A DNA stretch of 64,000 nt from the NCBI GenBank assembly GCA_963825405.1, contig CAWGTB010000003.1:868001-932000 (forward strand), read 5' to 3'. This DNA comes from JACPNO01 sp963825405 (GTDB lineage Bacteria > Acidobacteriota > Terriglobia > Bryobacterales > Bryobacteraceae). The notes beneath the pieces were generated by a model. It was not told the DNA's origin and did not search any database. It worked only from the letters and a program-made list of their open reading frames with translations. The position numbers and the translations under genes were made by a program. Shown here piece by piece: positions 27,471 to 35,656 of the stretch (the first letter of the stretch is position 1; every line of letters begins with the position of its first letter).

Positions 27471-28127
27471 ATGCCGCGAGCGATTTTAGTCTGGTTATCG
27501 CTGTCCGCCGCCATTCTGGCCCAGCCGGTTCATCCTGTTACTGGTCGTCCGATCGCGCAGGTAATGGGCGTTGGCGGCGCTGACTGGCTGGAGCGTTCGG
27601 AGCGCGAAATGGAAGAAGCGCCGGACGTTGCGCTCGACGCACTCCACATCCGGCGGGGCTCGACGGTTGCCGATATCGGCGCCGGCGTCGGCTATCTCAC
27701 CTGGCGGCTGGCCGAGCGCGTGGGCCCGCAGGGCAAAGTTTACGCCAACGATATTCAAGCGGGGATGCTGAAACGCTTGCGTGCTAATATGGCGGCGAGG
27801 CATATCACCAATGTCGAGACCGTGCTGGGCGCGGAGGACGATCCCAAATTGCCGGCGGAGAAAATCGATCTCGCGCTGTTAGTGGACGTCTATCACGAAT
27901 TCTCCAAACCCCAGGAAATGCTGCGCAAGATTCGAGAGTCGCTGACGCCGAATGGACGGCTGGTACTGCTGGAATACCGCAAGGAGGATCCGGACGTACC
28001 GATCAGACCGGAGCACAAGATGAGTATCGCGGGCGTGAAAGCCGAAGTTGAGCCGGAGGGTTTCCGGTTGGCGGAGACGCCGGATGTGCTCCCGCGCCAG
28101 CACATCTTAATCTTTAAGAAGAAGTAA
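27471..28127 (+). CDS. Class I SAM-dependent methyltransferase with signal peptide
   Basis: A 218-residue protein. Motif I is VADIGAGVGYLTWRLAERVG near residues 64-83, followed by VYANDIQAGML, VETVLGAEDDPKLP and LLVDVYHEFSKPQEMLRKI, then LTPNGRLVLLEYRKED. The first 18 residues (AILVWLSLSAAILAQ) are a good signal peptide, which is odd because SAM is cytoplasmic; similar leader-bearing methyltransferases are common in Acidobacteriota genomes as I recall, but the reason is not known. It is divergent from the membrane LuxR regulator. The substrate is unknown. Confidence 0.8.
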   Translation: MPRAILVWLSLSAAILAQPVHPVTGRPIAQVMGVGGADWLERSEREMEEAPDVALDALHIRRGSTVADIGAGVGYLTWRLAERVGPQGKVYANDIQAGMLKRLRANMAARHITNVETVLGAEDDPKLPAEKIDLALLVDVYHEFSKPQEMLRKIRESLTPNGRLVLLEYRKEDPDVPIRPEHKMSIAGVKAEVEPEGFRLAETPDVLPRQHILIFKKK

Positions 28128-28134
28128 GAAAAAA

Positions 28135-28231
28135 TTTCTCGCAGAGACGCAGAGTACACAGAGAAACCCAACCCCTAAGGCTTATTCTTCTCTGCGGTTT
28201 TTCTCTGCGTTCTCTGCGTCTCTGCGAGAAA
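28135..28231. repeat. Long palindromic repeat (family A), copy 2
   Basis: The left arm TTTCTCGCAGAGACGCAGAG and right arm CTCTGCGTCTCTGCGAGAAA are exact 20-bp complements around a 57-bp centre that itself holds CAGAGAAA and TTTCTCTG elements. It lies between convergent stops at 28127 and 28241. Confidence 0.9.
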
Positions 28232-28240
28232 TGTCTTTCT

Positions 28241-29872
28241 TCACTTGATCGCCGCAGGCAGCGGTTTGCGCGGCAGCATTTCCGGGCGCATGGCCGCCTG
28301 ATACACCACCGACGCGATCACCGCCGCCGCCTGCATCAGGTCGCCCTTCACCGCGTGGTCGTACACATCCATGTTGGAGTGATGCGTGCGCGTTTCGTAC
28401 TCCACCGGATCCTGGATGAACTGGAAACCCGGTAATCCCACCGCATCGAAGGTCTGATGATCGGTGCCGCCGGTATTGCGGATGCTCACCGTGCTGACAC
28501 CCAAATCGCGAAACGGCGCCAGCCAGGCTTCGAAAACCGGCCGCATCGCTTCGTTTCCTTGCAGATACACGCCGCGAATTTTGCCGCTGCCATTGTCATC
28601 GTTGAAGTAGCCGGAAAGTTTGGCGTGCGCCGGCTTAAGCTGCATGGTTTCCGGATCGCCAAAAGTCTCCTTCACGTACGCCAGCGAGCCAAAATATCCC
28701 TGTTCTTCGCCGCCCCACAGGCCTAACCGCACCGTGCGGTCCATCCTGAGGTTAAGCGCCTTGAGCACGCGGATGGCTTCGATCATCACGGCGCTGCCGG
28801 TGCCGTTGTCGGTCGCGCCCGTGCCGCCAACCCAGGAATCGAAATGCGCGCCCAGCATCACGACCTCGTCACGCTTGGTTGTGCCCGGAATTTCCGCAAT
28901 GATATTCATCCCTTCGCCGGTCGCGCCTTCCGAAGTGAATTTTACGTCTAGTTCCAGTTTCACCGGAAGCTTATGATCCAGCATGCGGGCGATGCGATTG
29001 TAATGTTCGATTGTTAGCGCCACGCGCGGCGGGGCCATTTTCACGCTCTCTTTATAGGAGCCCGCTGCTTCGCCGAACACGGTGCCGCCATCGCCGTTGT
29101 AGCTGGGCACAATGACTGCCGCCACGCCTTCATCGATTAGAAATTGATTGATCTTATTGCGCCGTTCGTCAAATCGCAGGAACAGTTTTTCCTGAACCAC
29201 CAGCGGCGCCAGGTTGAAGAACGCCGTTCGTTCCTCCGGCTTTTCCGGCAGCTCCGGGTTGGCGGGATCGAAGGGAGGCAAGGCTTCCGGCGTCGGCGCT
29301 TGGCCCTCTTTCGCCAGATCGGCATCGCTGTAGCGCTTGCTGAGCGCTTCGGTCACTTCTTTCATGTCCTTGGGTTTGGACAGCAGAACCATTTTGCCGC
29401 GCAGCTTGCCCTTCTGTTCGCGAAAATATTTTTCGATCTCCTCGTCGGATTTTTTGAAGTTCAGCCCGTCGGTGATCGTGAGCGGCGCAAGCACCGGCTC
29501 GGCGATCAGTGGACCATTCGTGCTCGATGACCACGCCAGCGGAAACGCAATGAGCGGGACATATTGCGGCTCGACCATATGCAGCCCGAAGCGCGTCAGC
29601 CGCCAGCTTCGTCCCCACTTGCCCCAGCTTTGCGTGGCGGCGTTGTCCAGACCGAACTCGCGCAGCCGCTTCACCGCCCAGTTAGCGGCGGCCGTGAAGC
29701 CGGGCGAGCCTGTCAGCCGCGGACCGTAGCCATCCGTTAGCCAAAACAAATGGTCCATGACCTTGGAATTTTCAAACGCTTCTTTCTTGATTCGCTGGAT
29801 GACAGCCAGGTCGGCGTGGTCCTGAGCGTACAGAGCGGCGGTGAGGAACAGAGCAACGATCAGTTTTTTCAT
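28241..29872 (-). CDS. Secreted M28-family metallopeptidase
   Basis: A 543-residue peptidase with signal peptide (KKLIVALFLTAALYAQ). A protease-associated-type insert region occupies the middle (VLLSKPKDMKEV, GVAAVIVPSYNGDGG). The catalytic domain carries the dinuclear zinc ligands of the M28 family: LGAHFDSW (His), TDNGTGSAV (bridging Asp), WGGEEQGYFG (catalytic Glu and ligand Glu), YFNDDNGSGKI (Asp) and RTHHSNMDVYD (His). This fits an aminopeptidase or carboxypeptidase acting in the periplasm or outside the cell. It is followed on the same strand by nothing within 100 bp and is preceded by a secreted sugar-mutarotase-like gene. Confidence 0.88.
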   Translation of the reverse strand: MKKLIVALFLTAALYAQDHADLAVIQRIKKEAFENSKVMDHLFWLTDGYGPRLTGSPGFTAAANWAVKRLREFGLDNAATQSWGKWGRSWRLTRFGLHMVEPQYVPLIAFPLAWSSSTNGPLIAEPVLAPLTITDGLNFKKSDEEIEKYFREQKGKLRGKMVLLSKPKDMKEVTEALSKRYSDADLAKEGQAPTPEALPPFDPANPELPEKPEERTAFFNLAPLVVQEKLFLRFDERRNKINQFLIDEGVAAVIVPSYNGDGGTVFGEAAGSYKESVKMAPPRVALTIEHYNRIARMLDHKLPVKLELDVKFTSEGATGEGMNIIAEIPGTTKRDEVVMLGAHFDSWVGGTGATDNGTGSAVMIEAIRVLKALNLRMDRTVRLGLWGGEEQGYFGSLAYVKETFGDPETMQLKPAHAKLSGYFNDDNGSGKIRGVYLQGNEAMRPVFEAWLAPFRDLGVSTVSIRNTGGTDHQTFDAVGLPGFQFIQDPVEYETRTHHSNMDVYDHAVKGDLMQAAAVIASVVYQAAMRPEMLPRKPLPAAIK

Positions 29873-29885
29873 GGCAGCCTCATTA

Positions 29886-31037
29886 TTACAACGGCAACGA
29901 TGCGTTCAGTGTGATTTGCTTGTGCGCCTTATGATCTTCGATGACAATCCGGCCGCCTTCCATCCGCACGTCATCCACTTTCTGAAATCCCTCCGGCGTC
30001 CGCGTATAGAAAATCAGGAACCGGGCTTCAATTTTGGATTTCGCCGGCAGCCAGCGATACACCGGGCTCCCGAACAGCGAGTTCAACTGCACCACTTCGC
30101 GGCGGGGAACATCGAAAGGCTGCGTCGAAATCTCCATGCCGCGCGCCAGCTTGCCGTTGGGCTGATAGTATTCCCAGTTTTGAATCCAAGGGAATTCTTG
30201 CTGTTTGAAAAGATAACCCAACATCAAATGCTTGCCGGGATGAAGCGCGGTGACGAATACCAGCTTGCGCGCCGGATCGAGCAGCGTGGTGGTGTGATCG
30301 CCTGAGTTGGGCGGCGCGGGCGCGGCGCGCAGGTCCACTTTGCGGCCGTTCACTGTCGGCGCATTGGGCCAGGTGAATTCTTTGTCGGACGGCAGGCGGT
30401 GCGGCAGTTCCGTCGCACCGGGCTGGTAGGGACGCGTTTTGGCGCGGTGCGCCGGCATGTCGACCACGGTGACGCCGGGCTCGAGAAAAGGCGAGCCGAT
30501 GGTCGCGTGCTCGGCCCAAAACGCCGGCCGGTCAAAGCCCGCCAGACTTTCGAGCTGGCTCTCGACATACACGACATTCTCGCCATCCACCATGCGCAGC
30601 GTGCGCGTGAAATTCTCCTGCGTTAACGGCAGATGCGCGCCCAGAGCCAGGGTCAGAGTGTGTCCTTCTTTGGCGAAGTGCTTCACCGCGAATGGCTGGA
30701 TGTGCGCCTCGCCGTGACCCGGCAATCCGGCCGCCTGCTCTTCGGGAGACACCGGCCCGAAGCCGTCCACGCAAACAAAATGCCCGAACGCGTCGCCGAA
30801 ATCTTTCTTCTGTCCGGCCTCGCGTAACAGGCGCGCCGGGTTCCACAGCGGGCTGAGCTTTTCGGGATCGTCGGACAGTACCAGGTTGGCGAAGGTACCA
30901 CCTTTGCGAAACACCGTCAGCTCAATTGCGCCATTGGTCAGCAGAAAACCAGGCTGTTCCTCGAAGGTAGTTTGCGGCGGCTCGGTCATCTGGGCGAGTG
31001 CCAGTGACGCGGAGATCAGCAGAATAGCGGAACGCAT
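29886..31037 (-). CDS. Secreted galactose-mutarotase-like protein
   Basis: About 383 residues from the ATG at 31037, which opens a signal peptide (RSAILLISASLALAQ). The mature protein is beta-rich: GFLLTNGAIELTVFRKGGTF, LSPLWNPARLLREAG, HFVCVDGFGPVS, LTLALGAHLPLTQENFTRTL, FWAEHATIGSPFLEPG and KLVFVTALHPGKHLMLGYLF. The succession of strands and the WAEHATIGSPFL block suggest an aldose-1-epimerase/DUF4432-type supersandwich fold, which binds carbohydrates. The stop is 13 bp from the M28 peptidase start, so the two are probably co-transcribed. Enzymatic activity is not shown by sequence. Confidence 0.6.
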   Translation of the reverse strand: MRSAILLISASLALAQMTEPPQTTFEEQPGFLLTNGAIELTVFRKGGTFANLVLSDDPEKLSPLWNPARLLREAGQKKDFGDAFGHFVCVDGFGPVSPEEQAAGLPGHGEAHIQPFAVKHFAKEGHTLTLALGAHLPLTQENFTRTLRMVDGENVVYVESQLESLAGFDRPAFWAEHATIGSPFLEPGVTVVDMPAHRAKTRPYQPGATELPHRLPSDKEFTWPNAPTVNGRKVDLRAAPAPPNSGDHTTTLLDPARKLVFVTALHPGKHLMLGYLFKQQEFPWIQNWEYYQPNGKLARGMEISTQPFDVPRREVVQLNSLFGSPVYRWLPAKSKIEARFLIFYTRTPEGFQKVDDVRMEGGRIVIEDHKAHKQITLNASLPL

Positions 31038-31108
31038 GATGCTAAGAGTACCTAGACGCACGCACTCAAGCAAGAATCCGAACGAGAGTAGAGTACGATA
31101 GGAAATTC

Positions 31109-31867
31109 ATGGATGATTCCGCTCCGGCCATTGCCATTCGGGACCTGCACAAGGTTTATGGCGGCAAGGCCGCGGTCGACGGCCTGAACCTCAGCGTGCC
31201 CCGCGGCTGCTTTTTTGGCTTCCTGGGCCCCAACGGCGCAGGCAAATCCACCACCATCCGCATGCTGACAGGGCTGATTCCGGCGACTTCGGGATCGATC
31301 GAACTGCTCGGGATGCCCATGCCCGGCCAGGAAGTCGAAATTAAGCAACGCATCGGACTGGTGCCCGATGAATCGCTGCTGTTCGACCGCCTCACTGGCT
31401 TGGAATTCTTGGAATTCGTGGGCCGCATGTACGGCTTGGCGCGTCCGGTTGCCAAAGAGCGCGCAGCCGAACTGATGGAGTTATTTGAGTTGGCCGATGC
31501 TCCCCGCAAACTGATCGCCGAGTATTCCAAAGGCATGCGTAAGCGCGCAGCTATGGCGGCATCGCTCATTCATCACCCGGATCTGTTTCTGATGGACGAG
31601 CCCTTCGAAGGCGTCGACGCCGTGGGCGCGCGCCTGATGAAAGATATTCTGCTCGACCAGGTGCGCCGCGGCGCAACCATCTTTCTTACCTCGCACGTGC
31701 TCGAAGTGGTGGAGCGTTTGTGCAACCGCGTGGCCATCATTCATGAAGGCAAGGTCGTCATCGAAGGCGCGATGGCCGATCTACGCGCGGGCTCGGAAAC
31801 GCTGGAGGATGTGTTCGTCCGCGTAGTGGGCGCCGACCGCGCGTTCGCCCGTCTGGATTGGCTGTGA
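31109..31867 (+). CDS. ABC transporter ATP-binding protein
   Basis: A 252-residue ATPase: Walker A GPNGAGKSTT near residues 44-53, Q/lid loop GLVPDESLLFDRLTG, signature EYSKGMRKRAAMA, Walker B HPDLFLMDEPFEGVDA and switch LTSHVLE. The KGMRKR signature in place of LSGGQ is normal for the multidrug/ABC-2 exporter group. It is followed 7 bp later by its permease, forming a two-gene export module. Divergent from the mutarotase-like gene. The substrate is unknown. Confidence 0.9.
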   Translation: MDDSAPAIAIRDLHKVYGGKAAVDGLNLSVPRGCFFGFLGPNGAGKSTTIRMLTGLIPATSGSIELLGMPMPGQEVEIKQRIGLVPDESLLFDRLTGLEFLEFVGRMYGLARPVAKERAAELMELFELADAPRKLIAEYSKGMRKRAAMAASLIHHPDLFLMDEPFEGVDAVGARLMKDILLDQVRRGATIFLTSHVLEVVERLCNRVAIIHEGKVVIEGAMADLRAGSETLEDVFVRVVGADRAFARLDWL

Positions 31868-31874
31868 GCCTGTC

Positions 31875-33497
31875 ATGATTCTGGCCGTTCTGCGCGCGCA
31901 GTGGCTCAGCATGCGCAGTTTTCAAATCGATTCACGCCGCCGCGGAGCGATCTTTTCGCTGATGACCGGCCTGATCTGGTACGGGTTCTGGGCGTTTCTG
32001 GCGCAAGCCGCGCAAGTGTTTGTAGCCACGGCGGAGAACAGTCCGACTCTTCCGAGCGCGCTGCCGGCGGCTCTAATGTTTGTGTTCCTTTACTGGCAAC
32101 TTGCCCCCCTGGTCTCGGCCAGCCTGGGCGCATCGCTCGATTTAAAAAAACTCCTGGTGTATCCGATTCCTCACGGCAAGCTTTTTGTGGTCGAGGTACT
32201 GCTGCGCATCACGACGTGCGGGGAGATGGTGCTGTTTCTCGCCGGCGTGGTCATCGGACTTTTTCGCAATCCGGTGTTCGGAGGCATTCACGCGGCGCCT
32301 CGCGTGCTTCTGCCATTCGCCGTGTTTATTATCTTCAACCTGCTGCTGGCGGCCGGAACGCGCAGTTTGCTCGAGCAGTTGCTCACTCACAAACGGTTGC
32401 GTGAAATCGCCATGCTGGTAGTGGTGTTGGCGGCAGCTATACCGCAAGTGTTGATCACAACGGGGAGCACGCCAGCGCCGCTGAAGCGGTGGATGAACGG
32501 AGCGCCGTGGTCGTTCTGGCCGTGGTCGGCCGTAGCCAGCGCAGCGCTGGGCGGTGAATTTGTGATGTCGCTGGCGATTCTCGCAATCTGGACCGGTGCT
32601 GCGTGGCGCTTCGGACGCTGGCAATTCGAGCGCGGCCTGCAGTTCGACGCGCAAGCTTCAGGTGGCGCGCATGTTGGCCGGCCGGAACGTAACCGCCCCT
32701 GGCTGGAAGCTTTCTACCGCTCGCCTTCGCTGCTGCTGCCCGATCCGCTGGCGGTGATCGTCGAAAAAGAGTTGCGCACGCTCAGCCGCACGGCGCGCTT
32801 CCGCATGGTCTTCATCATGGGATTTACTTTCGGACTGCTGGTGTGGCTGCCACTGCTGCTGGGACGGAATCCGAATAGCCGCAACGTGGTTTCGGAGCAC
32901 TATCTCACGCTGGTGAGTGTGTATGCGCTGACGCTGCTGGGGCAGGTTTCCTACTTGAACAGCTTCGGGTTCGATCGCTCGGCCGCGCAGGTGTATTTCT
33001 GCCTGCCGGGATCGATCGGCCGAGCGCTGGCAGGCAAAAACCTAGCCGCGGGATTATTTATTCTGGTCGAATTGCTGATGGTTTCGGCGGTGTGCGTGGT
33101 GTTCCGCCTTCCTGTGACGACGGTAAAAATCGTGGAAGCGTTCGTGGTCACCTGCATTGTGGGCCTTTACCTGGTAGGTCTCGGCAATCTGAGCTCGGTC
33201 CATTTTCCGCGCGCCATGAACCCGGAAAGAGTTTCTCAAGGCGGGGCGGGGAGCCGCATGCAAGCGTTGATTTTTATGTTTTTTCCCGTCGCGCTGCTGC
33301 CGGTGTTTCTGGCCTATTGGGCGCGCTACGTGTTCCATAGTGCGCTCATATTTTTCGCGCTATTGAGCGTAGCCGCGGCGGTAGGGGCAATCTTTTATTG
33401 GATTGCGATGGATTCGGCGGTGAGCGCGGCGCTGCGGCGGCGGGAGTTGATTCTGACGGAACTGGCGCGCGGGGAAGGACCGGTGGTGACGGGATGA
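31875..33497 (+). CDS. ABC-2-type permease
   Basis: A 540-residue integral membrane protein with about ten or more hydrophobic segments (for example LMTGLIWYGFWAFLAQAAQ, LPFAVFIIFNLLLAAG, LVVVLAAAIPQVLIT, IFMFFPVALLPVFLAYW, LIFFALLSVAAAVGAIFY). A central soluble stretch holds PDPLAVIVEKELRTLSRTAR, a pattern found in large ABC-2-type exporters of this group. Encoded immediately after its ATPase. The 3' end is followed within 11 bp by a family A palindromic repeat. Substrate unknown; no self-resistance or biosynthesis genes nearby. Confidence 0.85.
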   Translation: MILAVLRAQWLSMRSFQIDSRRRGAIFSLMTGLIWYGFWAFLAQAAQVFVATAENSPTLPSALPAALMFVFLYWQLAPLVSASLGASLDLKKLLVYPIPHGKLFVVEVLLRITTCGEMVLFLAGVVIGLFRNPVFGGIHAAPRVLLPFAVFIIFNLLLAAGTRSLLEQLLTHKRLREIAMLVVVLAAAIPQVLITTGSTPAPLKRWMNGAPWSFWPWSAVASAALGGEFVMSLAILAIWTGAAWRFGRWQFERGLQFDAQASGGAHVGRPERNRPWLEAFYRSPSLLLPDPLAVIVEKELRTLSRTARFRMVFIMGFTFGLLVWLPLLLGRNPNSRNVVSEHYLTLVSVYALTLLGQVSYLNSFGFDRSAAQVYFCLPGSIGRALAGKNLAAGLFILVELLMVSAVCVVFRLPVTTVKIVEAFVVTCIVGLYLVGLGNLSSVHFPRAMNPERVSQGGAGSRMQALIFMFFPVALLPVFLAYWARYVFHSALIFFALLSVAAAVGAIFYWIAMDSAVSAALRRRELILTELARGEGPVVTG

Positions 33498-33507
33498 AAG
33501 AAAAACA

Positions 33508-33601
33508 TTTCTCGCAGAGACGCAGAGTTCACAGAGAAGACACAGAGAAAAAAAGGATTGGGTGTTGGTCTTCTCGGTGGTCTCTGCGTCTCTGCGTGAA
33601 A
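33508..33601. repeat. Long palindromic repeat (family A), copy 3
   Basis: The left arm TTTCTCGCAGAGACGCAGAG and right arm CTCTGCGTCTCTGCGTGAAA differ from a perfect palindrome by one base. The A-to-T change near the right edge creates GTG at 33596, the probable start codon of the RNase T2 gene. Confidence 0.9.
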
Positions 33602-34244
33602 ATTTTGTTGTTGTTGCTTGTAGCGATTCCCCTCTCATCCGCCCGTTCCCGTAAGGGTCATCGAGAGGCCGGCACGCCCGGCGTTTTCGATTACTACGTA
33701 TTCAGCCTCTCCTGGTCGCCCCAATTCTGCGCCGGACCTTCGGGCGCCCGCGACGCCGCCCAGTGCGGCGACGGCCGGCAATACGGTTTCGTCGTGCACG
33801 GCCTGTGGCCGCAATATGAACGGGGTTTCCCGGAATCCTGCGCGGCTCCGTCGCCAGTCGGCTCCACGATTGTCGATCGCATGCTGCCGCTCATGCCCAG
33901 CCCGCACCTGATCCAGCACGAGTGGGATCAACACGGCACGTGCAGCGGCCTGGCGCCCGACGGCGTATTTTGAAACCATTCGCAGCGTCCGCGCCGCGGT
34001 GAAAATTCCCAGCGAGTATACCGCGCCCCTCCGCGAATTGAACGCCAGTCCGGCGGAGATCAGGCAGAAATTCGTCGCCGCCAATGCCGGTTTCGGATTG
34101 GATTCCGTTCACGCACTTTGCAGCGGCCGCTTCCTGAGCGAAGTCCGCATCTGCTTCTCGCGGGACTTGAAGCCGCGCGCCTGCGGTCCGGGTGTGCGCG
34201 ACACCTGCGCCGTCGACCCCGTGATTCTGCGTCCCGTGCGATAA
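33596..34244 (+). CDS. Secreted ribonuclease T2 (one frameshift)
   Basis: With one base removed near 33963 the product is about 215 residues. The two catalytic segments are intact: CAS I FVVHGLWPQYE and CAS II HEWDQHGTCSG, with the two His and the Glu needed for cleavage of RNA via 2',3'-cyclic phosphates. The N-terminus from GTG 33596 gives a hydrophobic leader (KILLLLLVAIPLSSA) consistent with secretion. Downstream of the frameshift it reads YFETIRSVRAAVKIPSEYTA and LNASPAEIRQKFVAAN, then HALCSGRFLSEVRICFS with the paired cysteines of the family. Open frame upstream of 33596 runs through the repeat and is unlikely to be translated. No partner genes are evident. Confidence 0.75.
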
Positions 34245-34251
34245 CAGTGGA

Positions 34252-34755
34252 ATGGACGCCACGACCATACAAACGCTGTATGAATACGACCGCTGGGCCA
34301 ACGCCAGAATTCTCGACGCCGCCGAGAAACTGACCGCGGAACAATTCTCCCGCGACCTGCACAGCAGCCATGGCTCCGTGCGCGAAACGCTGGTGCACAT
34401 CCTTTCAGCCGAATGGATTTGGCTGATGCGCTGGCTGGGCCAGTCACCCAAGGCGATGCTGGATCCCGCGGAATTGTCGACGATGGCAGCGCTACGCGCG
34501 CGCTGGACCGCGGTCGAAATCGAACTGGCCGAGTTCGTCAGCCGCGTCACCGACGAATCGCTGCGCCAGGAAATCCGCTACGTGGACACGCGCGGCGTAA
34601 CCTACGCCTACCTGCTGTGGAAAATGATGCAGCACGTCGCCCATCATTCGACCTTTCATCGCGGCCAGGTGGTCGCGATGCTGCGCCAACTGGGCGCAGT
34701 ACCGCCGGCAACGGATTTCCTGGATTTCGACTACCTGAAGCAAGGGCGGGTTTGA
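34252..34755 (+). CDS. DinB-family metal-binding four-helix protein
   Basis: A 167-residue DinB/YfiT-like protein. The three metal-binding histidines of the fold are at HILSAEWIWL (first helix pair), and HVAHHSTFHRGQVVAMLRQL near the C-terminus. It opens with TIQTLYEYDRWANARILDAA, a common start of the family. These proteins are often metal-dependent thiol transferases, such as bacillithiol or mycothiol S-transferases, or of unknown activity. It starts 7 bp after the RNase T2 stop. The last codons GGG CGG GTT TGA belong to a family B repeat, so the C-terminal GRV and the stop are repeat-derived. Confidence 0.85.
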   Translation: MDATTIQTLYEYDRWANARILDAAEKLTAEQFSRDLHSSHGSVRETLVHILSAEWIWLMRWLGQSPKAMLDPAELSTMAALRARWTAVEIELAEFVSRVTDESLRQEIRYVDTRGVTYAYLLWKMMQHVAHHSTFHRGQVVAMLRQLGAVPPATDFLDFDYLKQGRV

Positions 34756-34764
34756 ACCTCGCCC
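34743..34764. repeat. Family B palindromic unit (degenerate) at the dinB stop
   Basis: AGGGCGGGTTTGAACCTCGC followed by CC is a single degenerate unit. It overlaps the last codons of the DinB gene and supplies the TGA. Confidence 0.7.
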
Positions 34765-34801
34765 GTCGTGCTAGGATGAAGCGTCCTTCGGGAGGAATAT
34801 C

Positions 34802-35040
34802 ATGCACGATCCATTGAATATCAACCAATCCTCCTTTCGAGCGCAGCAGTAAGCGCCGCAAAGGATACCCATCAGAAACGCACGTCAAGGCCGGGATCCA
34901 AATTGTCCATGGCGACAAAGAGCCGTTGGAAAAACTCGGCCGTAACGATCCCTGTCCCTGCGGTTCGGGCCGCCGCTTTCAAAAAATGTTGCCTGAAATC
35001 GGGAGCTTTTGACGGCGAACCCAGAAACCATTTCTTTTAG
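34802..35040 (+). pseudogene. Small SEC-C zinc-binding protein with two frameshifts
   Basis: An excellent ribosome-binding site (GGGAGGA) precedes ATG 34802. The frame closes quickly, but removing one base near 34830 gives PPFERSSKRRKGYPSETHVK, KAGIQIVHGDKEPLEKLG and then RNDPCPCGSGRRF. Removing a second base near 34980 completes the SEC-C motif as FKKCCLKSGAFDGEP, ending at the TAG at 35038-35040. The zinc ligands C-x-C...CC are then intact. SEC-C tails occur on SecA and on many small proteins and bind zinc. Two separate extra bases in about 80 codons suggests sequencing error or decay. Confidence 0.55.
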
Positions 35041-35046
35041 GGAATA

Positions 35047-35074
35047 GTAGGGGCGGGTTTCAAACCCGCCCTTC
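35047..35074. repeat. Family B palindromic unit at the PA2169-like gene stop
   Basis: GTAGGGGCGGGTTT and AAACCCGCCCTTC form one complete palindromic unit. On the minus strand its GGGTTTGA supplies the stop of the gene ending at 35060. Confidence 0.85.
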
Positions 35075-35545
35075 AGGCTCAGTCCGCCGAAACTCGGCGC
35101 CTGCGGCAATTTCGCTTTTCAGCCGCACCAGCCGGGCGTGCGCCTCTTTGATTTTGCCGCACTGCTTTTCGACAATCGCCAGTGTCTCCCCGGTGATGCC
35201 GGCATTCACGACGCGTTCGAACGCGGCCAGCGTGTAATCTTCGCCGGTCTCGCACGCCGCGATGATCGCGCCTCCATCGCCGCCCGAGAGCGCGGCTTTC
35301 AGGTCAATCCATCCCCGATGCACGGCAGCGGTTATCGTCCCGGAATCGACGGCAATGCCACCTAGCCGCTCGACTTCAGACTGCAGTTGATGAACGCAGG
35401 TGCCTCGCTGCTTGGCGTATTCGTTAAAAACGGACTGTAACTGCGAATTGCGCACGTCCGCGGCGGCAGTACGATAGCCAAGCTCGCCGCTTTTAGAGAC
35501 ATGGATCAGGTCGTTCAGCAGGCCGATGGTTTCTTCGTTGATCAT
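35060..35545 (-). CDS. PA2169-type four-helix-bundle protein (DUF2383)
   Basis: A 161-residue ferritin-like helical protein. It opens INEETIGLLNDLIHVSKSGE and continues YRTAAADVRNSQLQSVFNEY, QLQSEVERLGG, HRGWIDLKAALSGGDGGAII and ACETGEDYTLAAFERV, the standard DUF2383 pattern (HRGW and CE.GED). These proteins are found in stress and gas-vesicle-like contexts; the function is unclear. The final codons GAA GGG CGG GTT TGA include a repeat-derived GRV tail and stop. Divergent from the secreted protein at 35657. Confidence 0.85.
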   Translation of the reverse strand: MINEETIGLLNDLIHVSKSGELGYRTAAADVRNSQLQSVFNEYAKQRGTCVHQLQSEVERLGGIAVDSGTITAAVHRGWIDLKAALSGGDGGAIIAACETGEDYTLAAFERVVNAGITGETLAIVEKQCGKIKEAHARLVRLKSEIAAGAEFRRTEPEGRV

Positions 35546-35656
35546 GGGGTCCCGTCTAAGGTCAATATCGCAAGACTATCACGCTATTTCTGAGCAATCT
35601 TGAACAGACCGCGAGCCCCGCCCGGGGTAACTTTGGCAGGAGGAGATTGGCCACAC

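Noticed and set aside
33398..33595. Upstream part of the RNase T2 frame
   Set aside because: It runs through the ABC permease end and the repeat; the leader peptide begins at GTG 33596.
33962..33968. Programmed frameshift in the RNase T2 gene
   Set aside because: No slippery heptamer or downstream stimulator; the same kind of single extra base occurs in many genes here.
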